Source of the DNA: Eubacterium sp.
GTDB lineage: Bacteria; Bacillota; Clostridia; Oscillospirales; Acutalibacteraceae
Assembly (NCBI GenBank): GCA_024696725.1
Contig: JAILGO010000023.1
Coordinates: 1 to 31,310 of the forward strand
DNA: 31,310 nt
Direction of reading: 5' to 3'
Shown piece after piece: positions 25,036 to 31,310 of the stretch (position 1 is its first letter; each line of letters starts with the position of its first letter). Position numbers and translations under genes: made by a program. The notes under the pieces were generated by a model. That model was given only the letters and a program-made list of their open reading frames with translations. It was not told the origin of the DNA and did not search any database.

Positions 25036-25971
25036 ATGTTCTATCAGATTAAGGAAAAGCTTGAGCCTGTTGAGCCCGGCTTTATTGATTACAGCTATGT
25101 AACGGCGGGATATGTAGAATCTGATGAGCTTGAGGAGGTAAGTAAGCTTCTCGGATTTTCTCAGGATACCGTTAACGCCTGTAAAAAGGCGAGCGGATAT
25201 TACCGCTCCGTCGTTGAAATATATGACGATTATACCTTTACCGAGCTTCGTATTGCGTCGCCTAACGGCGTAAGGGGAAGAGAGGACTGCGTAGCGCTCT
25301 ATGTTAAAAAAAATATGATTATCGTCGTTGACGTCGAGGATTTCGACAGCTCGACGAAGAATATCTTTATGGATACGGTAAGCCGTTTTACCGCTGAAAA
25401 CGCAACGCTTGAAAAGGTTATATATTCCTTCCTTGAAAACCTGATAATAAACGACTTTAAATATGTTGAAAATAAGGGTAACGAGATAGCGAAGATGGAG
25501 GAAAACGTTTTAAAAGGAAAAACGAGCGAAAGCTTCAGCCTTGAGCTTCTTTCGTTAAAGAGGGAGTTTTTAACGCTCCATAATTATTACGAGCAGCTTC
25601 TTGATATTACGGACGCCTTTGAGGAAAACGAAAACGATGTTTTTGACGACGAGGATTTAAGATATATTTCTAACTTAAGCCTGAAGGTTACAAGACTGCG
25701 CGAGGACGTCGATTCTCTTTCAAGCGAGGTAACGCATTTACAGGACGCGTATTCCTCGTTCCTTGATTTGAATCTTAATCATACAATGAAATTCTTTACC
25801 GTAATTACAAGCATTTTCTTCCCGCTTACACTTATAGCGGGCTGGTACGGTATGAACTTTAATTCAATGCCCGAATTTACCTGGAAGTACGGATATATCT
25901 ATGTAATCGCGCTGTCCGTGACCGTAGTTCTCGTTCTCACGATTATCGGTAAAAAGCGCAAGTGGTTTTAG
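25036..25971 (+). CDS. CorA-family divalent cation transporter
   Basis: Magnesium/divalent cation channel of the CorA family, 311 residues. A large cytoplasmic N-terminal domain (1-250) ends in the long helix with a coiled-coil look (residues about 175-250). Two membrane helices follow (about 252-271 and 285-304). The selectivity signature YGMNF (Gly272-Met273-Asn274) ends the first helix. The C-terminus is strongly basic (GKKRKWF), as in other CorA proteins. The ATG has an AGAGGG site. It slightly overlaps the possible GTG start of the next gene, so the two are cotranscribed. Mg2+ versus Ni2+/Co2+/Zn2+ use cannot be read. Confidence 0.93.
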   Translation: MFYQIKEKLEPVEPGFIDYSYVTAGYVESDELEEVSKLLGFSQDTVNACKKASGYYRSVVEIYDDYTFTELRIASPNGVRGREDCVALYVKKNMIIVVDVEDFDSSTKNIFMDTVSRFTAENATLEKVIYSFLENLIINDFKYVENKGNEIAKMEENVLKGKTSESFSLELLSLKREFLTLHNYYEQLLDITDAFEENENDVFDDEDLRYISNLSLKVTRLREDVDSLSSEVTHLQDAYSSFLDLNLNHTMKFFTVITSIFFPLTLIAGWYGMNFNSMPEFTWKYGYIYVIALSVTVVLVLTIIGKKRKWF

Positions 25972-25973
25972 TT

Positions 25974-27122
25974 ATGAGGGAATATAACTGTAAGGTTTCA
26001 AAGCGCTGCGGCGGCTGTCAGCTTTCATATCTGAGATATCCGGACCAGCTGATATATAAACAGAATCAGCTTAGCTCGCTGCTTTCGGATTTCTGTACTG
26101 TCGACGAAATAATCGGTATGAAAAATCCGTTCAACTACCGTAATAAGGTACAGACGGCGTTTTACTGGGACTATAAAAGACAGCGTACCGCCTCGGGCGT
26201 TTATCAGAGCAATTCAAAGAGCATTGTTCCGACTGATAAATGTATGCTTGAGGACGAAAAGGCGGATAAAATCGCCGTGACCGTCCGTAAGCTCTGCGAC
26301 AGCTTTAAGCTCAGACCCTATGACATAAAAAAGGATTACGGCTTTCTTCGCCACGTTCTTATCCGACGCGGCTTCAATACGGGGGAAATTATGGTCGTTA
26401 TAGTAAGCGCGACGCCCGTTTTCCCGTCAAAAAACAATTTCGTAAAGGCGCTTCTTAAGGAGCACCCGGAGATTACGACGGTAATTCACAACGTTAACGA
26501 TACGGAGCTTAATCTCGCTCTCGGCGCGAGAAGTAAAACGCTGTACGGTAAGGGCTATATTACCGATACGCTCTGCGGCTGTACCTTCCGTATCTCGCCC
26601 GAATCGTTTTATCAGGTTAACCCCGTTCAATGTGAAATTCTCTATTCTAAAGCGATTGAGTTCGCAGGTCTGACGGGTAAGGAAACCGTTTTCGATTCCT
26701 ATTGCGGAACGGGTACAATCGGAATAATCGCCTCAAAAAAGGCGAAGCAGGTGCTTGGCGTTGAGCTGAATAAAAGCGCGGTGCGCGATGCCGTGACGAA
26801 CGCAAGGCTGAACGGTGCCGATAACGTGTGGTTTGTCTGTGACGACGCGGGCGAATACCTCGATTACATAACGGGCGAGGGCGAACGCTTCGATGTCGTT
26901 ATTCTCGACCCGCCGCGCGCGGGCTCAACCGTTAAGTTTCTGAACGCCGCCGTTAACGCCCGTCCGAAGCGTATGGTTTACGTTTCCTGTAACCCCGTTA
27001 CGCTGAAACGCGACCTTGACTACCTGACTGAAAACGGCTATGCGGTTAAGAAAATACAGCCCGTCGATATGTTCCCGTTCACCTCGCATACGGAGTGCGT
27101 AGCTTTGCTGTGTAAAAACTGA
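25974..27122 (+). CDS. 23S rRNA (uracil-C5)-methyltransferase, RlmD/RlmCD type, without TRAM domain
   Basis: SAM-dependent RNA methyltransferase of 382 residues in the TrmA/RlmC/RlmD family. An iron-sulfur motif is present: Cys6-x5-Cys12-x2-Cys15 with a fourth at Cys90. The SAM site is FDSYCGTGTIGI, followed by the ELNKSAVRDA acidic loop and DPPRAGS. The catalytic nucleophile is Cys339 in YVSCNPVTLKRDL, and FPFTSHTECVALL is the usual C-terminal box. The N-terminal TRAM domain found in many family members is absent, which explains the short length. The ATG at 25974 follows the CorA stop by 2 bases; an in-frame GTG at 25962 is also possible. Neither has a good ribosome site, so translation probably depends on coupling to CorA. 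Confidence 0.92.
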   Translation: MREYNCKVSKRCGGCQLSYLRYPDQLIYKQNQLSSLLSDFCTVDEIIGMKNPFNYRNKVQTAFYWDYKRQRTASGVYQSNSKSIVPTDKCMLEDEKADKIAVTVRKLCDSFKLRPYDIKKDYGFLRHVLIRRGFNTGEIMVVIVSATPVFPSKNNFVKALLKEHPEITTVIHNVNDTELNLALGARSKTLYGKGYITDTLCGCTFRISPESFYQVNPVQCEILYSKAIEFAGLTGKETVFDSYCGTGTIGIIASKKAKQVLGVELNKSAVRDAVTNARLNGADNVWFVCDDAGEYLDYITGEGERFDVVILDPPRAGSTVKFLNAAVNARPKRMVYVSCNPVTLKRDLDYLTENGYAVKKIQPVDMFPFTSHTECVALLCKN

Positions 27123-27130
27123 TATTTTTC

Positions 27131-27159
27131 TTGCTTATTTACTTTTAATAGTATATAAT
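27131..27159 (+). promoter_or_regulatory. Promoter of the sortase-like/membrane protein pair
   Basis: TTGCTT, 17-base spacer and perfect TATAAT; start near 27166 with a leader of about 30 bases. Confidence 0.7.
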
Positions 27160-27195
27160 ACTAAATGCTGACTATAAACTGAATGGTGAAGATAT

Positions 27196-27783
27196 ATGGA
27201 TTCATTGTTTTTAAACTTCTTAAAAAGAGCGGTTCTCGTTCCGCTGCTTGCCGCCGCGATTGTTGCGGGCGGATTTATGTTTATCGGAACGAAGGCAGCC
27301 GCGGAATCGAATGTTGAGCCGTCGAAGCCTGAAAGCTCGGTTAACCTTACGGGCTATACGGTAAAAAGCTATAAGACGTTCGACGAGCTTAAGCAGGGCA
27401 ACTACGTTTGCGCCTTAAGCTGTGAAAGCGCGTGGGAAGGCGAAAAGGCGGTGCTTTTTTCCGAGTCTGACGGTAACAGCATTACTATGAGCAAAAACAG
27501 CGTTGAGCCGTGGAATAAAGGCGGCGTTCTTATAATCGGTAATAATACCGACGCTCAGTTCAAGGGACTTCATAACGCCGTGAACGGCGATACCGTCGAG
27601 GTAAGCTTCTATGATAACGGTAGCTATAGTTATACCGTTAAAAAGGTAATTCCCTGCGCCGAAGAAGAAAAACTGAATTCTTTCGTTAAGAATAATACTC
27701 TTGTGCTCTGCTTGTCGTATAATAATTTTACGAATCTCGGCAACGCGTATTTTTACAGAGTAGTTATTGCTGAAAGGAATTAG
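27196..27783 (+). CDS. Degenerate sortase-like membrane-anchored protein
   Basis: A 195-residue protein with one N-terminal membrane segment (about 12-31) and an extracytoplasmic domain. By eye the domain follows the sortase pattern, class D in particular: GGVLIIGNN (109-117) stands where sortases have a GHN or GHR motif; FKGLHNAVNGDTVEVSF matches the strand after it; TLVLCLSY (Cys172) matches the TLxTC catalytic cysteine strand; LGNAYFYRVVIAE matches the final strand that carries the arginine. The catalytic histidine is replaced by Asn, and the arginine appears shifted by one position (Arg188). It is therefore either inactive or uses different chemistry. It is coexpressed with a four-helix membrane protein 11 bases downstream. 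The family call rests on motif pattern only. Confidence 0.55.
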   Translation: MDSLFLNFLKRAVLVPLLAAAIVAGGFMFIGTKAAAESNVEPSKPESSVNLTGYTVKSYKTFDELKQGNYVCALSCESAWEGEKAVLFSESDGNSITMSKNSVEPWNKGGVLIIGNNTDAQFKGLHNAVNGDTVEVSFYDNGSYSYTVKKVIPCAEEEKLNSFVKNNTLVLCLSYNNFTNLGNAYFYRVVIAERN

Positions 27784-27794
27784 GGGGTGCGGAT

Positions 27795-28754
27795 ATGATT
27801 AGATACTATCTTCGTAAGCTACTGATATTTGCGCTTTCTATGGTAATCGCCGTATGTCTCTTTATTCTTTCGTTCGGCGTGCTTACCGTAGGTCTTTTCC
27901 ATAGCGACGCTTATGTTGAAAGCGGACTTAAACGAAATACGGAGGCTATCGCGGAAACAGTTACCGCAGGGCTTAAGGATACGGCTGCGGAGCTTGAAAT
28001 TCCCGAGGAGCTTCTCACCTCAGCCGTAAACGACGAAATGATAAAAATAATTACCGATACGGTAGCCCATAACTTTATCTATAACTATACTACCTCGTTT
28101 TCCAATTCAACCGAGCTGTATAATCTTATAGCAAGCTCCGTCTCTGCCGGGGCTCCCGAATACGGAAAGCGTTTAAGCGACGTAGAGATAAGTAAGATTT
28201 CCTCCTGCGCCGTTGACTCCGTTAACGAGTCGCTCGGAAATTCCGATACCTCGCAGGTCAGCGCCTTCAGCTTCGTTAAGAGCAGAACGATGATGCTTCT
28301 TATTATCGTAAGCGTAATAGCCGCCGTCGGCTCTATTATCGCTCTTGATATGCTCAATAACGGAAGACACAGAAAATATAATTATATCGGTATGGGCGTA
28401 ATTACCGCGGGCGCCGCTTCTCTGTCCGTCTCGCTTTTTGCGCTCTTTGGCGGCTTCCTTAAGACGTATCGCTTCTGTACCTACGAGGCATACGATAACG
28501 CTATAAAGTATTGCTTTAAAACTGCCTTTTCAATGCTCGTCGTGCTCGGCGTGATTATGATTGTAATCGGCTTCGTAATGCTTCTCAGAACCTATATTTA
28601 TTTTAAACGCAAAAAGGAAGCTTATATGGCGAGAAGGCTCAGCAGTAACGATACGCTGACCGACTATATGGACGATTATTATACGAAGAATACAAGAACT
28701 CACGTTCCCGGAGAGGAATTTGAAAAGGACGTAAAGAAAATAGATTTTGACTGA
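27795..28754 (+). CDS. Membrane protein of unknown function, partner of the sortase-like protein
   Basis: A 319-residue protein with a membrane helix at 10-35, an extracytoplasmic domain of about 130 residues, then three helices (about 168-188, 198-222 and 243-268) and a charged cytoplasmic tail with a Lys/Arg cluster and a Tyr/Asp patch. The outer domain is helical and Ser/Thr/Glu-rich, with no recognised motif. I do not recognise the family. The ATG has a GGGGGTG site and lies 11 bases after the preceding stop, so the two genes form an operon. A joint role with the sortase-like protein at the cell surface is inference from position alone. Confidence 0.8.
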   Translation: MIRYYLRKLLIFALSMVIAVCLFILSFGVLTVGLFHSDAYVESGLKRNTEAIAETVTAGLKDTAAELEIPEELLTSAVNDEMIKIITDTVAHNFIYNYTTSFSNSTELYNLIASSVSAGAPEYGKRLSDVEISKISSCAVDSVNESLGNSDTSQVSAFSFVKSRTMMLLIIVSVIAAVGSIIALDMLNNGRHRKYNYIGMGVITAGAASLSVSLFALFGGFLKTYRFCTYEAYDNAIKYCFKTAFSMLVVLGVIMIVIGFVMLLRTYIYFKRKKEAYMARRLSSNDTLTDYMDDYYTKNTRTHVPGEEFEKDVKKIDFD

Positions 28755-28756
28755 TA

Positions 28757-28783
28757 AAAAAGGCTGTCCCTGACAGCCTTTTT
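28757..28783. terminator. Bidirectional terminator between convergent genes
   Basis: Twelve-base stem (AAAAAGGCTGTC / GACAGCCTTTTT) with a CCT loop, giving T-runs on both strands. Confidence 0.9.
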
Positions 28784-28784
28784 A

Positions 28785-29501
28785 TTATGAACAAACGTAT
28801 TTGAAAACTATTTTATCTCCGCCCTTTACCTCGTATAAAGCGCATGACAGCATGGGAAATTCGCCGTTCACGTAATAGGTCCAGCCGCTTGTTGCTCCGA
28901 ATTTACCTTCCTCTATATAGCCTATCTCGGACACGTATACGCCGAATTCCGTGTTTCGCGAATAAATATGTATTCCGCATTCCGAGGCGGCGCGTTTAAG
29001 AACGTCGTAAACGGAGTCGCCTTTTTTGTATTTGCATTTATAATTCCTTAGTAAGTATCCGCCTGAGGGTATATAGTTCTCCATACCGGCGGGTATGTCG
29101 GTATAGTCGAGAATGCTTAAGCACTCAATGGTTATGGTACAGGTATTATCCTCTTTTTCTTTTTTACTTTTCTCTTTGTCTGTTTTCGTCTGTTCTTTTT
29201 GCTTTTCTTTTTCTTCTGTGGTTTTCTCTTTTTTTGTCGCGGCTTCGGTCTGTTCTTTTTGAATCGTCGTTCTTTCGGCGTTTTTTTCTTTTTCGGTGCT
29301 TTCCGCCTTTTCGGTGGTTTCTTTTTCCTTTAAAGTTGTACCGACCTCGGTTTCAGCCTCGCTTACAGGCTCGGAAGCGGTTGCGTATTCGGACGCCGCC
29401 GTATGACTCGGCTCGGTAGATATTACCCCTGCGCTGCAGCCGCCGAAAAACAGCGTAACGGTTAAAAGCAGTATAACGCCCGCTCTGACTCCCCGTCTGA
29501 T
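28785..29501 (-). CDS. DUF4430 lipoprotein with a non-AUG start (AUC, or AUU at 29504)
   Basis: The C-terminal 100 residues are a DUF4430/transcobalamin-like domain: GDSVYDVLKRAASECGI, GATSGWTYYVNGEFP and the final GGDKIVFKY. The only in-frame ATG would yield 99 residues without a signal. The frame stays open upstream to a TGA at 29517-29519 and encodes a basic start (RRGVRAG), a hydrophobic stretch (VILLLTVTLFF), a lipobox-like GGC, and a Thr/Glu/Lys-rich linker of about 110 residues: a complete lipoprotein. No ATG, GTG or TTG lies in this part. An AGGTGG site sits just before ATT-ATC, and a good promoter lies upstream. AUC fits the spacing best (238 residues). A mutated start or sequencing error is the alternative. 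Confidence 0.65.
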   Translation of the reverse strand: MRRGVRAGVILLLTVTLFFGGCSAGVISTEPSHTAASEYATASEPVSEAETEVGTTLKEKETTEKAESTEKEKNAERTTIQKEQTEAATKKEKTTEEKEKQKEQTKTDKEKSKKEKEDNTCTITIECLSILDYTDIPAGMENYIPSGGYLLRNYKCKYKKGDSVYDVLKRAASECGIHIYSRNTEFGVYVSEIGYIEEGKFGATSGWTYYVNGEFPMLSCALYEVKGGDKIVFKYVCS

Positions 29502-29530
29502 AATACCACCTCGCTTTCAATACTCTATAT

Positions 29531-29559
29531 AGTATATATAAAATTCAAATATCAGTCAA
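29531..29559 (-). promoter_or_regulatory. Promoter of the DUF4430 lipoprotein gene
   Basis: On the minus strand: TTGACT, 17-base spacer, TATACT. The start near 29524 leaves a leader of about 20 bases containing the AGGTGG site, which supports translation starting near 29501. Confidence 0.7.
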
Positions 29560-29567
29560 TAAAATAC

Positions 29568-29596
29568 TTGTAGAATTAAGTATTATATGTTAAAAT
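29568..29596 (+). promoter_or_regulatory. Probable promoter of the GNAT-mltG-thyA genes
   Basis: TTGTAG, 17-base spacer, TAAAAT with an extended TGT element. The start would fall at about 29603-29605, at the GNAT start codon. The -35 box is weak. Confidence 0.45.
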
Positions 29597-29604
29597 TATA
29601 TAAT

Positions 29605-30051
29605 ATGGAAGTATTGTTGGTAAAATGCGGCGATTATGCTTTTGAATATGTAAAAGAGATACGCTACAGCGTATTCACGCTTGAACAGAATATTGCTCAG
29701 AGCGACGACCTCGATTCATACGACGCGTCGCCCGATACCGTCTATGCGCTCGTTGAGGACGGCGGAGAATACGTCGCGTGCGGAAGGCTGATTTTAACTC
29801 CTTACGGATATAAAATCGGACGCGTTGCTACGCTGAAGAAATATCGGGGAAGGCAGTACGGCTCGGCGCTCGTTAAGGCGCTCTGCGAAAAGGCGAGAGA
29901 GCTCGGCGCCGGCTTTGTAAATCTTGAGGCGCAGCTTCACGCCGTACCGTTTTATGAGAGGCTCGGCTTTGAAATAATCTCCGACGAGGCGGTTTATGAC
30001 CGCAATATCGAGCATAGAAAAATGAGGTTAACCTATGGCGAAAAAGAATAA
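29605..30051 (+). CDS. GNAT-family N-acetyltransferase
   Basis: Acetyl-CoA-dependent acyltransferase of 148 residues, close to the ElaA/YjcF-like group. The acetyl-CoA loop is RGRQYGSAL after the beta-strand KIGRVATLKKY; the C-terminal half shows NLEAQLHAVPFYERLGFEI, typical of motif B. The substrate is unknown. The ATG at 29605 is chosen over 29587 because the upstream codons lie inside the predicted promoter. There is no Shine-Dalgarno sequence, so the mRNA may be leaderless. The 3' end overlaps mltG by 17 bases, suggesting coupled translation, though the two products are probably not functionally related. Confidence 0.85.
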   Translation: MEVLLVKCGDYAFEYVKEIRYSVFTLEQNIAQSDDLDSYDASPDTVYALVEDGGEYVACGRLILTPYGYKIGRVATLKKYRGRQYGSALVKALCEKARELGAGFVNLEAQLHAVPFYERLGFEIISDEAVYDRNIEHRKMRLTYGEKE

Positions 30052-31087
30052 AAACGGCGCGGTTATCGCCGTGCTTCTTATAATACTTATCGCGGTTGTC
30101 GGCGGCTTCAGCTTTAAGATTTATTCGTCGGTAAGCGACGATATTAACGGTAAAAATCAGCCGAAAACCGAATACACTCTCGTAATTGAAAAAAGCGATT
30201 TCGAGGCTGAGGTCGCTTCAAAGCTTGCCGGCGCGGGTATAATTCAGAACGCCGTCGTGTGGCAGAACTGGATGAGCTCAAAATACCCCGATTTTGTCTA
30301 TATAAACGGCGAATATACTCTTACCGCAGATATGAGCTATGAACAGCTTGCCGAAAAGCTTCAGAATCCCGACGTTTCCCATAAGACCGTAAAGGTCGCT
30401 ATCCCCGAGGGCTATAACGTTATGCAGATAGCCGAAACGCTTGAGGAAAACGGAATATGTAAGGCTGACGAGTTTCTTGAAAAATGTAAAAGCTCCGACG
30501 GCTACGATTATGAGTGGCTTAACGAGATACCCGATAATAAGCTGATTGCCTACAGACTCGAGGGCTTTCTTTTCCCCGCGACCTACGACCTGCCTCAGAA
30601 CTGCGAGCCCGAGAACGTAATAATCGCCATGCTCGACGCATTCGACGATAACTATACTAACGCAATGCGCGAATACTGCGAGAAAAATTATATGACTCTC
30701 TATGAGCTTATAACCCTTGCGAGCGTCGTTCAGGAGGAGGCTTTCGATAACACCTCGGCGGAAATGGTTGCTTCTGTTTTTATTAATCGTCTTAATATTA
30801 ATATGAAGCTTCAGTCAAATGTGACAAGGTATTATGCGAGGAAACTGTATAATGAGCAAGGCTTTTCGAAAAAAACCTATGATTATTATGACACATATAC
30901 ATGTAGTGGACTCCCAGCAGGACCGATAACCAATTCGGGAGCCTCGATTATCAATGCGGTTATTAACGCTCCTGAAACAGATTATTTGTTTTTCTTCACT
31001 GATATTTATAAAGAATTTCATTTTTCAAAAACATTTGAAGAACATAGTGAACTTCTAGAAAAGTATCCATACAAAGAGGAGGGTTAA
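30035..31087 (+). CDS. mltG: MltG/YceG-like endolytic murein transglycosylase, with a low-GC 3' patch
   Basis: Membrane-anchored lytic transglycosylase of 350 residues that cuts nascent glycan strands and ends their elongation. One membrane helix (9-27) is followed by a LysM-like region (about 45-115, then VAIPEGYNVMQIAETL) and the catalytic domain. LEGFLFPATYDL, ITLASVVQEEA (Glu235 aligns with catalytic Glu218 of E. coli MltG), ASVFINRL, and SGLPAGPITNSGAS are family hallmarks. The residue matching Glu216 of the E. coli protein is Gln233. From about 30770 to the stop, base composition falls to around 25-30 percent GC in three of the lines and codon choice changes (ACA, CCA, TTT, AAT), while the protein stays typical. 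This suggests replacement of the 3' part by recombination. Confidence 0.92.
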   Translation: MAKKNKNGAVIAVLLIILIAVVGGFSFKIYSSVSDDINGKNQPKTEYTLVIEKSDFEAEVASKLAGAGIIQNAVVWQNWMSSKYPDFVYINGEYTLTADMSYEQLAEKLQNPDVSHKTVKVAIPEGYNVMQIAETLEENGICKADEFLEKCKSSDGYDYEWLNEIPDNKLIAYRLEGFLFPATYDLPQNCEPENVIIAMLDAFDDNYTNAMREYCEKNYMTLYELITLASVVQEEAFDNTSAEMVASVFINRLNINMKLQSNVTRYYARKLYNEQGFSKKTYDYYDTYTCSGLPAGPITNSGASIINAVINAPETDYLFFFTDIYKEFHFSKTFEEHSELLEKYPYKEEG

Positions 31088-31089
31088 CA

Positions 31090-31310
31090 ATGTCAAAGTG
31101 GGATAAGGATTATCTCGACCTTTGCCGAAGAATACTCAGCGAGGGCGTCGAGGTTGAAAACAGAACGGGAATAAATACAATCAAGGTACCGTCTCACCAT
31201 TTTCATTTTGATTTGGGCGAGGAATTTCCGATTCTGACCACAAAGCAGCTGTTTATCCGTCAGGCTGTGCTTGAGATGCTCTGGATTTATCAGGCTCAGT
31301 CAAACGACGT
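31090..31310 (+). CDS. thyA: Thymidylate synthase, N-terminal part (cut by window edge)
   Basis: The first 73 residues of a ThyA-type thymidylate synthase, which makes dTMP from dUMP with methylenetetrahydrofolate. The conserved N-terminal pattern is present: YLDLCRRILSEGVEVENRTG, which holds the arginine that binds the phosphate of dUMP, then FHFDLGEEFPILTTKQLF and AVLEMLWIYQAQSND. The catalytic cysteine lies beyond the window. The ATG has a very strong GAGGAGGG site located in the last codons of mltG, two bases after the mltG stop. The usual partner folA would be expected next, but cannot be seen. Confidence 0.93.
   Translation, partial: MSKWDKDYLDLCRRILSEGVEVENRTGINTIKVPSHHFHFDLGEEFPILTTKQLFIRQAVLEMLWIYQAQSND

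Noticed and set aside
29234..29419. Plus-strand frame rich in Phe and Arg
   Set aside because: It is the complement of the Thr/Glu/Lys-rich linker of the DUF4430 lipoprotein.

Overview
The window looks like a low-to-moderate GC Gram-positive anaerobe of the class Clostridia, probably a gut Oscillospiraceae/Ruminococcaceae relative. This is inferred from gene content: a one-chain pyruvate:ferredoxin oxidoreductase, GatCAB transamidation, a YlbJ-type sporulation membrane protein, a CpsC/CpsD/CpsB capsule-control set, several lipoproteins and strong AGGAGG-type ribosome binding sites. No rRNA, tRNA, IS element, phage gene or CRISPR array was seen. Genes are packed on both strands, and no gap exceeds about 300 bases once the DUF4430 lipoprotein is extended to its real N-terminus.

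Layout: (1) 1-1780, the tail of an unknown protein and a Wzx-type flippase. (2) 1875-6192, glycogen phosphorylase and a GH13 alpha-glycosidase (alpha-glucan breakdown). (3) 6314-8734, an operon of DUF2975 membrane protein, small HTH regulator and DUF4173 membrane protein. (4) 8786-11814, gatC-gatA-gatB. (5) 11841-16281, all on the minus strand: a nuclease lipoprotein, a YlbJ-like protein and the cpsC-cpsD-cpsB operon with its own promoter and terminator. (6) 16459-19957, a PAP2 phosphatase, an acidic unknown protein behind a Fur-like operator, a divergent aldose-1-epimerase-like protein and an FN3 lipoprotein. (7) 20123-23653, a highly expressed-looking PFOR. (8) 23776-27122, D,D-carboxypeptidase, CorA-like transporter and RlmD-type methyltransferase. 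(9) 27196-29504, a degenerate sortase-like protein with a membrane partner, then an oppositely oriented DUF4430 lipoprotein that has no AUG/GUG/UUG start. (10) 29605-31310, GNAT acetyltransferase, MltG and the start of thyA.

The least ordinary signals are: the sortase-like protein that keeps Cys but lacks His; the DUF4430 lipoprotein apparently starting at AUC or AUU; a gatC promoter that predicts a leaderless mRNA and contains the upstream operon's terminator; a tyrosine-kinase tail of GYGYG repeats carrying 21 tyrosines; a Fur-like palindrome at the start site of an acidic unknown gene; and a low-GC patch covering the 3' end of mltG. Fourteen candidate promoters were found by eye, all with 17-nt spacers, and half have a TTGC-type -35 box.
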